Part shown: positions 43,054 through 52,714 of the stretch, in pieces
How positions within the stretch are numbered: position 1 is the stretch's first letter
Layout of the letters: every line of letters begins with the position of its first letter
Assembly (NCBI GenBank): GCA_035602605.1
Contig: DATNLZ010000069.1
Coordinates: forward strand, 62,001 to 126,000
Direction of reading: 5' to 3'
Source: DASQHY01 sp035602605
GTDB lineage: Bacteria; Acidobacteriota; Terriglobia; Acidiferrales; UBA7541
Length of the DNA stretch: 64,000 nt
Position numbers and translations under genes: made by a program
Notes under the pieces: generated by a model
The model's input: the letters and a program-made list of their open reading frames with translations, nothing else
Told to the model about the DNA's origin: nothing
Databases searched by the model: none

Positions 43054-44427
43054 CTAACGGCGACCTTCGCGCTTTTGTGCCAGCACCAATCCGCGCGGCG
43101 TGGGTAGCAGCAAGACCGAAAGCAGGCCTTCTTGCTCGAGCTTTAAAGCTGCGTCGCGCACCGTTTTCATCAGCGAGCTGGCATCGTGCATTACGATTAC
43201 CCCATGCGGATTAAGTTGCGTTAAGAAACGACGTACTTCTTTTTCACGCAGCGGCGCGTCACTGTCACAAAACAACAAGTCAATCGTGCCTTCGACCTGC
43301 GTCTCGAGGCTCGATTCGTTGCGGCAATCGATAAATTCAGATAATCCTGAAGCATCAAACCTTTTTTTTGCGGCAGCAAAAACTTTCGCGTCATACTCGC
43401 AGGTCACAACGCGACCCCTTCCATTTTGCTTGAGCCCCTCGGCAATCCACAGCGTGCTGATCCCCATAAACGTTCCGGTTTCGACGACGAGCTGCGGCTT
43501 CAGAGTGGTGACGAGGCATTTCAAGAACTCCAGGACCTCGACTTCCGCAGTCAACGAATCGAACATGTGCCAGCGTTCCGGATGCGGGCATTCAGGCGTG
43601 GGCCGATGATATTCGCGTTGAACAACATCACCGCGCGTGGAGGCGTGCTCAAGAATGCGATGTTCTTTTTTTTTTGAGTGGAAGCGGCGCTTGATCCGCC
43701 AAAGCAAAATAGCTCCAGCAATTGCGGTCAGCGCGGCAACGGTCTGCGCGTTGGACATTCCGAAAAAGGAACGCGGGTTAATGCGAATAAATTCCACCAA
43801 AAAACGGGCGATGCCAGTGAGAATCAAGTAATTGCAGAAGATCTCGCCAGTGGCCTTCGGACCGCGCACTGACTTTGCGCCCAAGCGCCAAAGAAACCAT
43901 GCGATGGCCAGCGCGACCAACCATTCATAAATCGGCGTGGGATGGACGTGCTCGGTAGTGGGTACAAGGCCATTCGGAAAACTCATGCCCCAGGGCAGCG
44001 AAGTCGGAATTCCGTAGTCGCCATCTCCCGACGTGAGGCAGCCGATCCGGCCGATTCCGTAGCCCAGTGCCGCTGCGGGCGAGGCTGCGTCGAGCATTTC
44101 GAGAATTGATATCTTGTAATGACGCGCCAGTAAAATCAGGGTTATGAATCCGCCGAGAAAGCCACCAAACCACGCAAATCCGGTACGGCTAAACAATTGG
44201 GGCCACGGATCGGCAAAAAAATCGCGTGGACTCTCGAGCAGATGATACAGTCGCGCGCCCACCAGACCAGCGAGGCCCGCGAGGCCGATGATTGTGTAAG
44301 CGTCAGCGGGAAGACCGCGGCGGCGCAAATCCGCTTGCATTACGAAGGACGCGCAAAGCAGCGCGGCAGCGACAAACAAGCCGAAAGTCGGCAACGTCAA
44401 TGGACCGAGATGTAGATACGGATACAA
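43054..44427 (-). CDS. Lgt-like membrane protein fused to a SAM-dependent methyltransferase
   Basis: This is a 457-residue two-domain protein. Residues 1-250 are a seven-helix prolipoprotein diacylglyceryl transferase-like domain: FAWFGGFLGG, GYGIGRIGCLTSGDGDYGIP with the signature Arg, HPTPIYEWLVAL, and RFLVEFIRINPR. The His seen in the E. coli enzyme before the second GG is replaced by Phe, so activity as Lgt is uncertain. After a Lys/His linker encoded by ten consecutive A, residues 265-457 form a class I O-methyltransferase-like domain: VVETGTFMGISTLWIAEGL, VVTCEYDAKVF, DLLFCDSDAPL and GVIVMHDAS. The start is TTG at 44427 behind GAGAGGA. The join sits exactly at a slippery A run, so the fusion may be genuine, a slippage product or an indel artefact. 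Confidence 0.8.
   Translation of the reverse strand: MYPYLHLGPLTLPTFGLFVAAALLCASFVMQADLRRRGLPADAYTIIGLAGLAGLVGARLYHLLESPRDFFADPWPQLFSRTGFAWFGGFLGGFITLILLARHYKISILEMLDAASPAAALGYGIGRIGCLTSGDGDYGIPTSLPWGMSFPNGLVPTTEHVHPTPIYEWLVALAIAWFLWRLGAKSVRGPKATGEIFCNYLILTGIARFLVEFIRINPRSFFGMSNAQTVAALTAIAGAILLWRIKRRFHSKKKEHRILEHASTRGDVVQREYHRPTPECPHPERWHMFDSLTAEVEVLEFLKCLVTTLKPQLVVETGTFMGISTLWIAEGLKQNGRGRVVTCEYDAKVFAAAKKRFDASGLSEFIDCRNESSLETQVEGTIDLLFCDSDAPLREKEVRRFLTQLNPHGVIVMHDASSLMKTVRDAALKLEQEGLLSVLLLPTPRGLVLAQKREGRR
43666..43675 (-). repeat. A10 homopolymer at the Lgt/methyltransferase junction
   Basis: Ten A residues in the coding strand encode the SKKKE linker between the two domains. With one extra A the Lgt part would terminate six codons after the run; as read here the domains are in one frame. 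Runs of this length promote polymerase slippage in vivo and in sequencing. Confidence 0.9.
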
Positions 44428-44629
44428 AAGCTTCTATCCTCTCCAGTGTAATACTATAAACGCGCAAGTATACACGATGCGTTGCCACTGGGCGGGGCAT
44501 GAACTTCGCTGAGCACTTGGGCCGTGATTGCGCTACCCTTTCGGTTCGTCGAGTTCACCGGGCTGGTCGAGGCAAATTCATTGCATCGAATCGCCGCGAA
44601 AATTGTCGACCATAGCGAATGCGAGTGTT

Positions 44630-45244
44630 GTGACTAAACCTGCGTTTCCTGTGCTGCGATGGGGCGCCTTGCTGTGGTGCATTGTTTGGATACCGAGTTA
44701 CTGGCGGACCTGGGGCGTCGCAAATTTTTTGCATGTGTGCGATGTCGGCGTGCTGCTGACGTGCATCGCTCTGTGGAGCGGCAGTTCCCTGCTGCTTTCC
44801 GCGCAGAGTGTCGGCGCCATACTCCCCGATGCGGCGTGGTGTCTCGATGCAGGATGGAGATTGGTGCTGGGGAGGCATCTGGTCGGGGGAACTGAGTACA
44901 TGTGGGATTCGCGATACCCGCTTTTTGTGCGACTACTTTCGCTTTTTCATGTTCTTACGCCGGTGGTTTTACTTTGGTCGTTGCGGCGGGTGAGATATGA
45001 CCGTCACGGGTGGAAACTTCAGTCGGCGATACTCGCCGTGCTGCTGATCATTTCGCGGCTTTGCGATCCAGCGTTAAATTTGAATTATGCGTTTTCTGAT
45101 CCGATCTGGCATCGCGCCTGGGGACCTCCACCTGCGCATGTTGCAGTGATATTCGTTGCGATTGTCGCGATATTTTATTGGCCGACTCATCTGTTTCTGG
45201 CATGGATCTTTACTACGGCGCGAGAAACTGAGTCCCACATCTAA
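44630..45244 (+). CDS. Conserved multi-pass membrane protein of unknown function
   Basis: This is a 204-residue membrane protein with about six hydrophobic segments and conserved-looking loop motifs: VANFLHVCDVGVLLTCIALW, GGTEYMWDSRYPLFVRLLSLF and NLNYAFSDPIWHRAWGP. I recognise the pattern from unnamed acidobacterial proteins but no function. GTG at 44630 starts just before the first helix; an ATG at 44528 in the same frame would add 34 residues that look unrelated to a membrane protein. Divergent from the Lgt fusion and convergent, 10 bases apart, with the next gene. Confidence 0.75.
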   Translation: MTKPAFPVLRWGALLWCIVWIPSYWRTWGVANFLHVCDVGVLLTCIALWSGSSLLLSAQSVGAILPDAAWCLDAGWRLVLGRHLVGGTEYMWDSRYPLFVRLLSLFHVLTPVVLLWSLRRVRYDRHGWKLQSAILAVLLIISRLCDPALNLNYAFSDPIWHRAWGPPPAHVAVIFVAIVAIFYWPTHLFLAWIFTTARETESHI

Positions 45245-45254
45245 CCGATGCTAG

Positions 45255-46058
45255 CTATTTTGCAGCATGAGATTCAGAAAATGTTCCGAAGTGACGCACC
45301 TTGAAACTGTCAGACAGCGTTTGTGTGGTGATTGCTGGTCCACGTTCGAGGTCTAGCGCTAGCAGCACCCTGCGGGCTACGCATGACTTCGCACCATTCA
45401 TGATGGCTATGCCATCAACGAGGGGGTTCACTGCGACAACTACCCAACCTTCCGGAGTGAAACCTGTGGCTCGGTTTTCAGAGCCGCAGTCATTCTCAAA
45501 TCGCGAGGCAAGGATTTGAGATAAGTCAGGCTTTGCTACAGTTCCAGAGTTCCAGTTGAAGACCAAGAAGTCCGTATACTCTGCTTCGGACTCATAGGTC
45601 CACTGGGAGACTTCCACTAGGAGATGCGTTCCATCAGGAGACCAATCAACGAGCTCCATGCTGTTGCCCCCCGAAAGTTCCGGCGAGTACAAATAAATGA
45701 GTCGAAACGTTTGGTCATGTGGCCCCGCAACAAACAGTCGGGACGTGTTTTCGCAGAGAGGTCCGATATAAGTGCGGGTGTCTTGGGGTTCAAAACCGAT
45801 GGCTTCCACCTCGACATAGGCACGATGTAGACCGTCCGCCGAAGCCAAAATAGGGCTACGGACCAAGTGCGAACCCGTAAATGACTTAGTGTTATCCCAA
45901 CAGCTCATGTGTTGAGTCTTTTTCGAAGTACTCTCTGAAGGCGCTAGCCGCTTTGCGGTTGTGACCTGCTGCGTTGCTGTACTGCGTTGGCTCCGAACCG
46001 GGGCCACAACCAAAAGGTGCACCGAAATAGAAAACAGAATTAGACGATGGATTCTCAA
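45255..46058 (-). CDS. Exported hypothetical protein, possible beta-propeller-like segment
   Basis: This is a 267-residue protein with a signal peptide (LLRIHRLILFSISVHLLVVA, ending VRS|Q). The body has RLIYLYSPELSGGNSMELVDWSPDGTHLLVEV-like text: the WSPDG turn is the hallmark of TolB/WD40-like PD40 strands, but only one clear copy is present. A Cys near the middle (GPLCENTS) and one near the end could form a disulfide. The start is inferred as TTG at 46058 with GGGAG seven bases upstream; a frame open to 46196 would put 46 residues before the signal peptide. Function unknown. Confidence 0.6.
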   Translation of the reverse strand: MRIHRLILFSISVHLLVVAPVRSQRSTATQQVTTAKRLAPSESTSKKTQHMSCWDNTKSFTGSHLVRSPILASADGLHRAYVEVEAIGFEPQDTRTYIGPLCENTSRLFVAGPHDQTFRLIYLYSPELSGGNSMELVDWSPDGTHLLVEVSQWTYESEAEYTDFLVFNWNSGTVAKPDLSQILASRFENDCGSENRATGFTPEGWVVVAVNPLVDGIAIMNGAKSCVARRVLLALDLERGPAITTQTLSDSFKVRHFGTFSESHAAK

Positions 46059-46205
46059 AAGGCGGCTCCCATCCAGACTGCCTTGCAAATATAGAGCAGA
46101 AACCGAATGTCGGAAAGATTTACCAGAAATTGCGTAGCTAATCTCTAACATATTGTTAGCGAGAGATTTGAGGCCAAACCTTCCATAGATAACCACTCTG
46201 ATTAT

Positions 46206-47504
46206 TCAATCGAGGGTCTTGCCTTTGGTTTCCGGCAGGGCTAAGGCCAGCAGGGCGGCGATGAGGAAGGCGGCGGCTTGCAGGAGAAAGGCGGGGCCCA
46301 GGCCATGACGGGAGGCCAAGGCGCCGACGGCGAAGGGGGCTACCGCAGATAGGCCGCGGCCGATATTGTAGGTCAACCCCATAGCTGTGGCACGGATTGC
46401 GCCGGGGAATAATTCCGAGGCGATTGCGGCGTAGCCGGAGAAAAATCCTGTCCCGAAAAAAGCGACGAACGGACCGAGAACCAGCAGCCACAACGGACTC
46501 TTGGCCATTCCGTAGATAGGTACGAGTATTGCGGCAATTAGAAGATAAGAGAAATAGGGACGGCGGCGCCCAAAAATATCGGCGAAGAAGCCAAACGAAA
46601 CGTAGCCGAGAAATTTTCCTGCGGCCATGACCATAAACCACGCAGTCGTTTTAACCAGGCTGAGTCCACGGCCGCCTTGCGCGGCCGGCAGCGACAGATA
46701 CGCCGGAATCCAAGTAAACAGGCCCCAGTAACCAAACATTCCGCAGGCGTTCATGGCGGTGGCCAGCAGTGCATTCCTGCCGTGGTCCTTTCGCCACAGC
46801 AGCCGAAGCGAGCCGCGATTGGATTGGGCGGCGTGTTGCTTCCAGACCTCAGACTCAGGAACATTGCGACGAATCCAGAGAACCATGAGTGCCGGAAGAA
46901 TACCCGCGAAGAACACTGCCCTCCAGCCATAGCGAGGAAGGACCAGCCAGACCACGCCGGCGGCAATCATTTCACCGAGTGCGTATGTGGATTGCATCAT
47001 GCCGAGGGCTTTGCCGCGGTGCTCGGGGCGCCACGTCTCGGCAATGAGCGCGGCGCCGCTGCCCCATTCGCCGCCCATTCCGAGACCGAGGATGAATCGA
47101 AACGTAGCCAGTTGTACGATGCTCGAGGAAAAGCCGGATGCTGCGCTGGCAAAGGAATAGACGAGGATGGAAGCCATGAGCGAGCGGGTGCGGCCGATGC
47201 GGTCGGCGAGAAAGCCAAACAGAAATCCGCCAATGGCCGATGCCGCGAGCATGAGCGAATTCAAAAGGCCCGCAGTACGCGTGTCCATGCCGAACTCGCG
47301 CATGAGGTGCGCGATCACGAGCGAGTAGAGCATGACGTCCATGGAGTCAAGCATCCAGCCGAGGCCGCCCGCTAGAAGTGTGCGGCGTTCAGCGCGGGTT
47401 ACTTTGCGCGGCCAGAGGTTTTGAAATGGCTTGTAGAGTGATTCTTGATGAGGAGCGACAATCGAGTGTGCGACGTCCGGTGCGGGGTCGGATGCACGAT
47501 TCAT
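46206..47504 (-). CDS. MFS transporter (metabolite:H+ symporter-like)
   Basis: This is a 432-residue major facilitator superfamily permease with 12 predicted helices. Seen: LGWMLDSMDVMLYSLVIAHL for helix 1, the loop 2-3 signature GFLADRIGRTRSLM, RFILGLGMGGEWGSGAALIAE, PESEVWKQ at the end of the first half, and in the second half FFADIFGRRRPY and ELFPGAIRATAMGLTYNIGR. The pattern resembles the aromatic acid or sialate:H+ symporter group. ATG at 47504 is chosen; 50 residues encoded upstream in the same frame look non-coding. Divergent from the beta-propeller gene. Confidence 0.9.
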   Translation of the reverse strand: MNRASDPAPDVAHSIVAPHQESLYKPFQNLWPRKVTRAERRTLLAGGLGWMLDSMDVMLYSLVIAHLMREFGMDTRTAGLLNSLMLAASAIGGFLFGFLADRIGRTRSLMASILVYSFASAASGFSSSIVQLATFRFILGLGMGGEWGSGAALIAETWRPEHRGKALGMMQSTYALGEMIAAGVVWLVLPRYGWRAVFFAGILPALMVLWIRRNVPESEVWKQHAAQSNRGSLRLLWRKDHGRNALLATAMNACGMFGYWGLFTWIPAYLSLPAAQGGRGLSLVKTTAWFMVMAAGKFLGYVSFGFFADIFGRRRPYFSYLLIAAILVPIYGMAKSPLWLLVLGPFVAFFGTGFFSGYAAIASELFPGAIRATAMGLTYNIGRGLSAVAPFAVGALASRHGLGPAFLLQAAAFLIAALLALALPETKGKTLD

Positions 47505-47772
47505 GGCAATGTTGGCAATTGCTCGGAAGTGCCGTGGTTCGAGACAGTTTTGTCGAACCGATGTTCCCGAGCCTGGGCCATTGTAATGAAAACGAGAACT
47601 TTGAGTTGAAAGATTTCGCAAAGCGCCGGGAATGCTTGCAGGCGCGCAAATCATTTGTTAGGCTTCGCCGCCAGGTAAGCATTCATCAGACAGAAACCAT
47701 ATAGCTCCAAAATGAATCACAAGATCAGAGGTGGATATACAATCCGCTGAAATCCGGGTAGGAGGAATTTGC

Positions 47773-50700
47773 ATGGGTGGTCTAAAGGTGTGTGTGGTGC
47801 GAGGCGTGATCCAAAGTGTGATTGGTCTGGGTTTGTTCGCGCTTCTGTTGAACGCTGTGCCGCTTAATGCGCAAACGTTGAGCGAGCAATCGTTGAAAGG
47901 GATGAAGTGGCGTCAGATTGGTCCTTTTCGCGGAGGGCGAGTTCTGGCGGCTACGGGCGTGGCCGGAGATCCGAGCACCTACTACTTTGGCGCTGTGGCA
48001 GGAGGCATTTGGAAAACGACGGATGGTGGTGCGAGCTGGATGCCGCTGACAGACAAGACTCCCATCATGTCGGTGGGTGCGATTGCGATTGCACCTTCAG
48101 ACTCCAACGTTATTTACGCTGGCACCGGGGAATCGTGCATTCGCGGGAACATATCGTATGGCGACGGGATGTATAAGTCTTTAGATGCCGGGAGGACTTG
48201 GACGAATATTGGCCTTGCCGATACGCGGCACATCGCCAAAGTGCTGGTCGATCCAGAAAATCCCAATGTGGTCTTAGTTGCGGCGCTAGGCCATGCCTAC
48301 GGCGCGAACGAAATGCGTGGGGTGTTTCGTTCTGAAGACGGAGGTAAGTCGTGGAAGAAGGTTTTATATAAAGATGAGAAGACCGGGGCTATTGACCTGG
48401 TTTTCGACCCGCACAATTCGCACATTCTCTTTGCGGCTTTGTGGCAAGGCAATCGCACGCCGTGGTCCATGACCAGCGGTGGGCCGGGAAGCGGTTTGTA
48501 TAAGTCGAATGACGGCGGGGCGACTTGGAAGCGGCTCGAGGGGCATGGGTTTCCGGAAGGAACGCTGGGGCGCATTGGAGTTGCAGTTTCAGGCGCGGAC
48601 GGAAATCGCGTATATGCGATTATCGAAGCCCAGAAGGGAGGCATCTACCTGTCGGAGGATGGCGGCGATTCGTGGCACCTGGTAAATGGGGATCATAAAT
48701 ACACGCAACGCGCGTGGTACTTCCATCATATCTTTGCCGACCCTAAGGCCGTGGACGCGGTATACGTGTTGAACACCACGCTGTATCGCTCGGGCGACGG
48801 CGGGCGCAGTTTCTCTATGCTTCGCGCACCGCACGGAGATCATCACGGGCTGTGGATCGATCCGACCAATCCCTCGTGGATGATCAACAGCAACGACGGC
48901 GGCGCGACGATCAGCCACGACGGCGGAAAAACCTGGACGACACAGAATAACCAGCCTACGGCGCAGTTCTATCACGTGGCAACCGATACGCGGTTTCCTT
49001 ATCGGGTGTATGGAGCGCAGCAAGATAACTCGACTGTGTCAATTGCAAGCCGCAGCGACTCTGGTGCGATTGATCGGCCAGACTGGTATGACGTCGGAGG
49101 CGGTGAATCGGGCTATGTGGTACCGAATCCATCGGATCCTGACATTGTTTACGCCGGATCATACGACGGATTGATTACACGGTATAACCACGGTAACCAT
49201 TCGCGTCACGACATTTCGTCATGGCCACTGAATCCCATGGGCGCAGGTGCCGCGGAACTAAAGCATCGCTTCCAATGGACCGCTCCCATCGCAGTTTCGC
49301 CGCATGATCCCAATGTGCTTTACCACGGTGGAGAGGGCATCTTCATGTCCAAGGATCAAGGAAGAAGTTGGACGATGATTAGTCCGGATCTTACGCGTAA
49401 CGACAAGGGCAAGCAGCAATCGTCGGGGGGACCACTCACGCAGGACAACACAAGTGTCGAGTATTACGACACCGTGTTTGCCATTGCCGAGTCACCACTA
49501 GAAAAAGGAGTGATCTGGGCGGGCACGGACGACGGCTGGGTGCAGGTGACGCGCGACGGGGGACAGCATTGGACGAATGTCACACCAAAAGATCTGCCAG
49601 AGTGGAGTTTGATCAGCATTATTGATGCATCGCCGCACGCGGCTAGCACCGCTTATGTCGCGGTAGACCGTCACAGGGTCGACGACTTTCGTCCATACAT
49701 TTACAAAACTGCGGATTACGGCAAATCATGGATGAAAATTACAGCTGGGCTCCCAGAAAATGTTTATGTTCACGCTGTTCGCGAGGATCCGAAGCGCAAG
49801 GGACTGCTCTTTGCGGGAGCCGAGCCAGGAGTTTATGTGTCGTTCGATGACGGAGGACACTGGCAATCGGTAAAAGCAAATTTGCCGACAACGCCGATTC
49901 ATGACCTCACCGTCAAGGATGACGATCTGGTGGCGGCTACGCATGGCCGGGCATTTTGGATTCTTGACGACATCGGTCCCATCCGGCAAATGATAGATCG
50001 TACTGCGAATGAAGAGGCGCACCTTTATCAGCCATCGAGTGCGGTGCGTTTTCGCGGACCCGGATTCAGGCTGCCCGGGACTGCTGCGGTGGGAGCTAAT
50101 CCTCCGTCAGGAGTAGTCATCAATTATTTCCTAAAGGCGGCTCTGAAGGACGAGGTCACGCTCGAAATTTCTGACGCCAAGGGAAAAGTGATTCGCAAAT
50201 ACTCAAGTAAGAGCACGAATGAAGAAGTTAATCCCGAGGAGGAGGAATTTGGCTTTGGGGCGCGTGGCGAAAAACTTTCTGGTGATGCGGGATTGAACCG
50301 CTTCGTATGGGACATGCGATATGAGGCGCCTTCGAGAGTCCCGCGAGCAATTTCTTGGGGCGGACGTCCTTCTGGTCCTCTGGCTGCTCCGGGAACATAC
50401 CACGTCAAACTAATCGTGGGGGGAAAGACATACGACACTACTGCGGAGATCAAGAAGGACCCGCGGGTAGAGAGCAGTCAGGCCGACTTGGATAAACAGG
50501 TCGAGCTGGCCATGCGTATTCGAGATCACGTCAGCGCGGGGCATGACGCCGTAAATCAAATTCGCAGCGTGCGCGACCAGCTAAAGGTTTTGAAGAAAAG
50601 ACTCGAGACGGATGCCAAGTCCAAGCCGATCATTGTGGCCGCGGACGCACTGGGGAAGAAGATGGAGGCCATTGAGGAAAAAATCATACAGCCAAAATCC

Positions 50701-50952
50701 ACCAGTAACGAAGATCCGCTTAACTATCCCATTCAAGTAGCGGACCAGCTGATGGCGTTACAAAGTAGCGTCGAGAGCGCTGATGCAGCACCCACCGCGC
50801 AAGCCTATGTCGTGTTCGACGAATTGAACGGAAGGCTGGAGAAGCAGCTGGCAGCGTGGCGCGATGTGCAGTCGAAAGAGCTGCGCGAGCTAAACGAGCT
50901 GATCTTAAAAAGCAATGTTCCCGTGATCGGCCTAGCGACGAAGTCTGAGTAG
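47773..50952 (+). CDS. Large exported beta-propeller protein (BNR/sortilin-like repeats)
   Basis: This is a 1059-residue secreted protein with a signal peptide (about 1-34, ending NAQ). Repeated Asp-box/BNR units run through the first 700 residues: GGIWKTTDGGASWMPL, GMYKSLDAGRTWTNIG, GVFRSEDGGKSWKKV, GLYKSNDGGATWKRLEG, GGIYLSEDGGDSWHLV, TISHDGGKTWTTQN and GIFMSKDQGRSWTMISPDLT among others, as in Vps10/sortilin-like propellers. A beta-sandwich (about 770-870, PGTYHVKLIVGGKTYD) and a helical tail follow. Acidobacteria and Bacteroidetes carry many copies of this family; a role in binding or degrading extracellular polymers is assumed but unproven. The start follows a strong GTAGGAGG. Confidence 0.9.
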   Translation: MGGLKVCVVRGVIQSVIGLGLFALLLNAVPLNAQTLSEQSLKGMKWRQIGPFRGGRVLAATGVAGDPSTYYFGAVAGGIWKTTDGGASWMPLTDKTPIMSVGAIAIAPSDSNVIYAGTGESCIRGNISYGDGMYKSLDAGRTWTNIGLADTRHIAKVLVDPENPNVVLVAALGHAYGANEMRGVFRSEDGGKSWKKVLYKDEKTGAIDLVFDPHNSHILFAALWQGNRTPWSMTSGGPGSGLYKSNDGGATWKRLEGHGFPEGTLGRIGVAVSGADGNRVYAIIEAQKGGIYLSEDGGDSWHLVNGDHKYTQRAWYFHHIFADPKAVDAVYVLNTTLYRSGDGGRSFSMLRAPHGDHHGLWIDPTNPSWMINSNDGGATISHDGGKTWTTQNNQPTAQFYHVATDTRFPYRVYGAQQDNSTVSIASRSDSGAIDRPDWYDVGGGESGYVVPNPSDPDIVYAGSYDGLITRYNHGNHSRHDISSWPLNPMGAGAAELKHRFQWTAPIAVSPHDPNVLYHGGEGIFMSKDQGRSWTMISPDLTRNDKGKQQSSGGPLTQDNTSVEYYDTVFAIAESPLEKGVIWAGTDDGWVQVTRDGGQHWTNVTPKDLPEWSLISIIDASPHAASTAYVAVDRHRVDDFRPYIYKTADYGKSWMKITAGLPENVYVHAVREDPKRKGLLFAGAEPGVYVSFDDGGHWQSVKANLPTTPIHDLTVKDDDLVAATHGRAFWILDDIGPIRQMIDRTANEEAHLYQPSSAVRFRGPGFRLPGTAAVGANPPSGVVINYFLKAALKDEVTLEISDAKGKVIRKYSSKSTNEEVNPEEEEFGFGARGEKLSGDAGLNRFVWDMRYEAPSRVPRAISWGGRPSGPLAAPGTYHVKLIVGGKTYDTTAEIKKDPRVESSQADLDKQVELAMRIRDHVSAGHDAVNQIRSVRDQLKVLKKRLETDAKSKPIIVAADALGKKMEAIEEKIIQPKSTSNEDPLNYPIQVADQLMALQSSVESADAAPTAQAYVVFDELNGRLEKQLAAWRDVQSKELRELNELILKSNVPVIGLATKSE

Positions 50953-51104
50953 TCTTCGATGTAGGAGTCAAAAGGTAAATGGGTAAGAGGCTAGCGCAGC
51001 ATACCAGCCTTTCCACTTGACTTTCCCGATGACGACGCCCATCTTGGATGGTTTCGCTGCTGTGGATTTTGGTTCAATGACAGGAAACTGGAGACCGGTT
51101 CTGG

Positions 51105-52061
51105 ATGATTAAGGTTCGGCTGTGCTTCCACGATCGCTGCTTTGATGGGGCCGCATCGTCCGCGGTTTTCTACCGGTTTTACCGCGATCGGTTTTATTCC
51201 GACGCTGAATTTCACTTTACCGGGATGACCCATCGGGCGTCAGGGCCTTGGGAAGAAGACGTTTTCGACGGGGACGAGAACGCAATCGTGGATTTCAAAT
51301 ATTCCAGCTCGCCGCGCCTGACCTGGTGGTTTGACCATCACCAGAGCGCCTTTCTCAATCCGGCGGACGCCGCGCACTTCCGCCGTGACAGCTCTGGCCA
51401 CAAGTTCTACGACCCCACCTACAAATCCTGCACAAAACTCCTGGCGACCATAGCGCAAGAAAAGTTCGGGTTTGATGCGCGTCCCATGGCCGACCTCATT
51501 CATTGGGGCGATGTGATTGACGGTGCGCAATACGCCACGGCGGAATCTGCCGTTGCACTTGCGGAGCCGGCAACGCAGCTGGCCCTAGTTATTGAGGCGG
51601 CGCCCGAGTCTGGACTCGTGCCAAAGCTGATCCCCGAGATGGCGATGCGTCCGCTAGCGGAAGTTGTGCGGCTGCCAATCGTCACCAAACATCTGGAGCC
51701 ACTGCTCGAGCGTCATCGCCGCTCCATCGCGATTTTGCGCGAGCGTATACAAGCGCGTGATGGAGTTATTTTCTTTGACGTGAGTGACCTCGATCTCGAA
51801 GGCTATAACAAATTTGTTCCCTATCTGTTGCATCCGGAGTGCCAATACTCGGTCAGCGTCAGCGCGTCACCTGTGCGTACCAAGGTTTCCATTGGCTCAA
51901 ATCCTTGGAACCAAGATCCCGCGGAAAAGAATCTCGCCTCGCTAGCCGAAAAATATGGTGGCGGAGGACATCCTCGTGTGGCCGCTATCTCCTTCGAGCC
52001 CGGCGATATTGCCGTCGCACGCCAAGCTGCCCTTGAAATCGCTGCGACACTGCGAGCCTGA
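51105..52061 (+). CDS. DHH-family phosphoesterase
   Basis: This is a 318-residue DHH/DHHA1 phosphoesterase. Seen: CFHDRCFDGAASSAVFYR, the first metal motif; ENAIVDFKYSS; the family triad in WWFDHHQSAF; GDVIDGAQY; and the DHHA1 glycine motif KYGGGGHPRVAA near the C-terminus. Relatives include nanoRNases and cyclic dinucleotide or oligoribonucleotide hydrolases acting with Mn2+. In motif 1 the sequence is HDRCFDG, slightly off the usual HxDxDG, so substrate class is uncertain. It lies just upstream of the tRNA-Lys gene. Confidence 0.85.
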   Translation: MIKVRLCFHDRCFDGAASSAVFYRFYRDRFYSDAEFHFTGMTHRASGPWEEDVFDGDENAIVDFKYSSSPRLTWWFDHHQSAFLNPADAAHFRRDSSGHKFYDPTYKSCTKLLATIAQEKFGFDARPMADLIHWGDVIDGAQYATAESAVALAEPATQLALVIEAAPESGLVPKLIPEMAMRPLAEVVRLPIVTKHLEPLLERHRRSIAILRERIQARDGVIFFDVSDLDLEGYNKFVPYLLHPECQYSVSVSASPVRTKVSIGSNPWNQDPAEKNLASLAEKYGGGGHPRVAAISFEPGDIAVARQAALEIAATLRA

Positions 52062-52128
52062 AATCGTGACGCGCGGCTAGACGCATTCGACAATCGCGCC
52101 ATTTCTTTGTAAAATTCTTAACCTTGCT

Positions 52129-52204
<76 letters not shown>

Positions 52205-52714
52205 AGTCTCTCAATGACTTACAGACTGCCTGTTGCAGCGTCCGAAATCCGGTGTAGCGGATACTGTAGCGGGTCGCGTCATTTCCGTGGTTAAAGAACA
52301 CCCTCGGGATCACAAGAACAGCCGTTTCAACCCACAAATAACACATCAGCGACTGAGATGTGTTCGCACACGACTCTGATCCTCATCAGAAGAAGCCTTA
52401 GGTACCGGACAAGAGGCTCCTGGAGAATGGCCCTCGAAAGGTGCGCTCCGGGATTGTGTTGCACGAGGGTAGATAAGCGTGAGCTTGGTCTAGGGGACGC
52501 CCCCCTGGCGGCGTCACTCCGGACCGCCGAAGCAGCCGCAAAGTCTGGTGGGGTACTTTCGCATTTACACTTGCGCAGACAATTTTTCTGATTTTCGGCT
52601 CCTCGCGCTTTGTGGGCACCCTTAGTCAGCGAACATCGTTTTATTGCTCTGACCCGCGAGCATAATTTCCCGGGGACCGCTTAACGCGAAAGCCCAGGCC
52701 CATCAATTTGGTTC
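52205..52714. other. 510-base stretch without a supported gene, left end of the island
   Basis: After the tRNA there is no frame with recognisable protein features. A 77-codon open frame at 52358-52591 is Arg- and Ala-rich and resembles chance coding. The only clear element is the 20-base repeat. Confidence 0.6.
52252..52271 (+). repeat. Left copy of a perfect 20-base direct repeat
   Basis: GTGTAGCGGATACTGTAGCG, 47 bases downstream of the tRNA end. The identical sequence occurs at 56298-56317. Confidence 0.9.
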
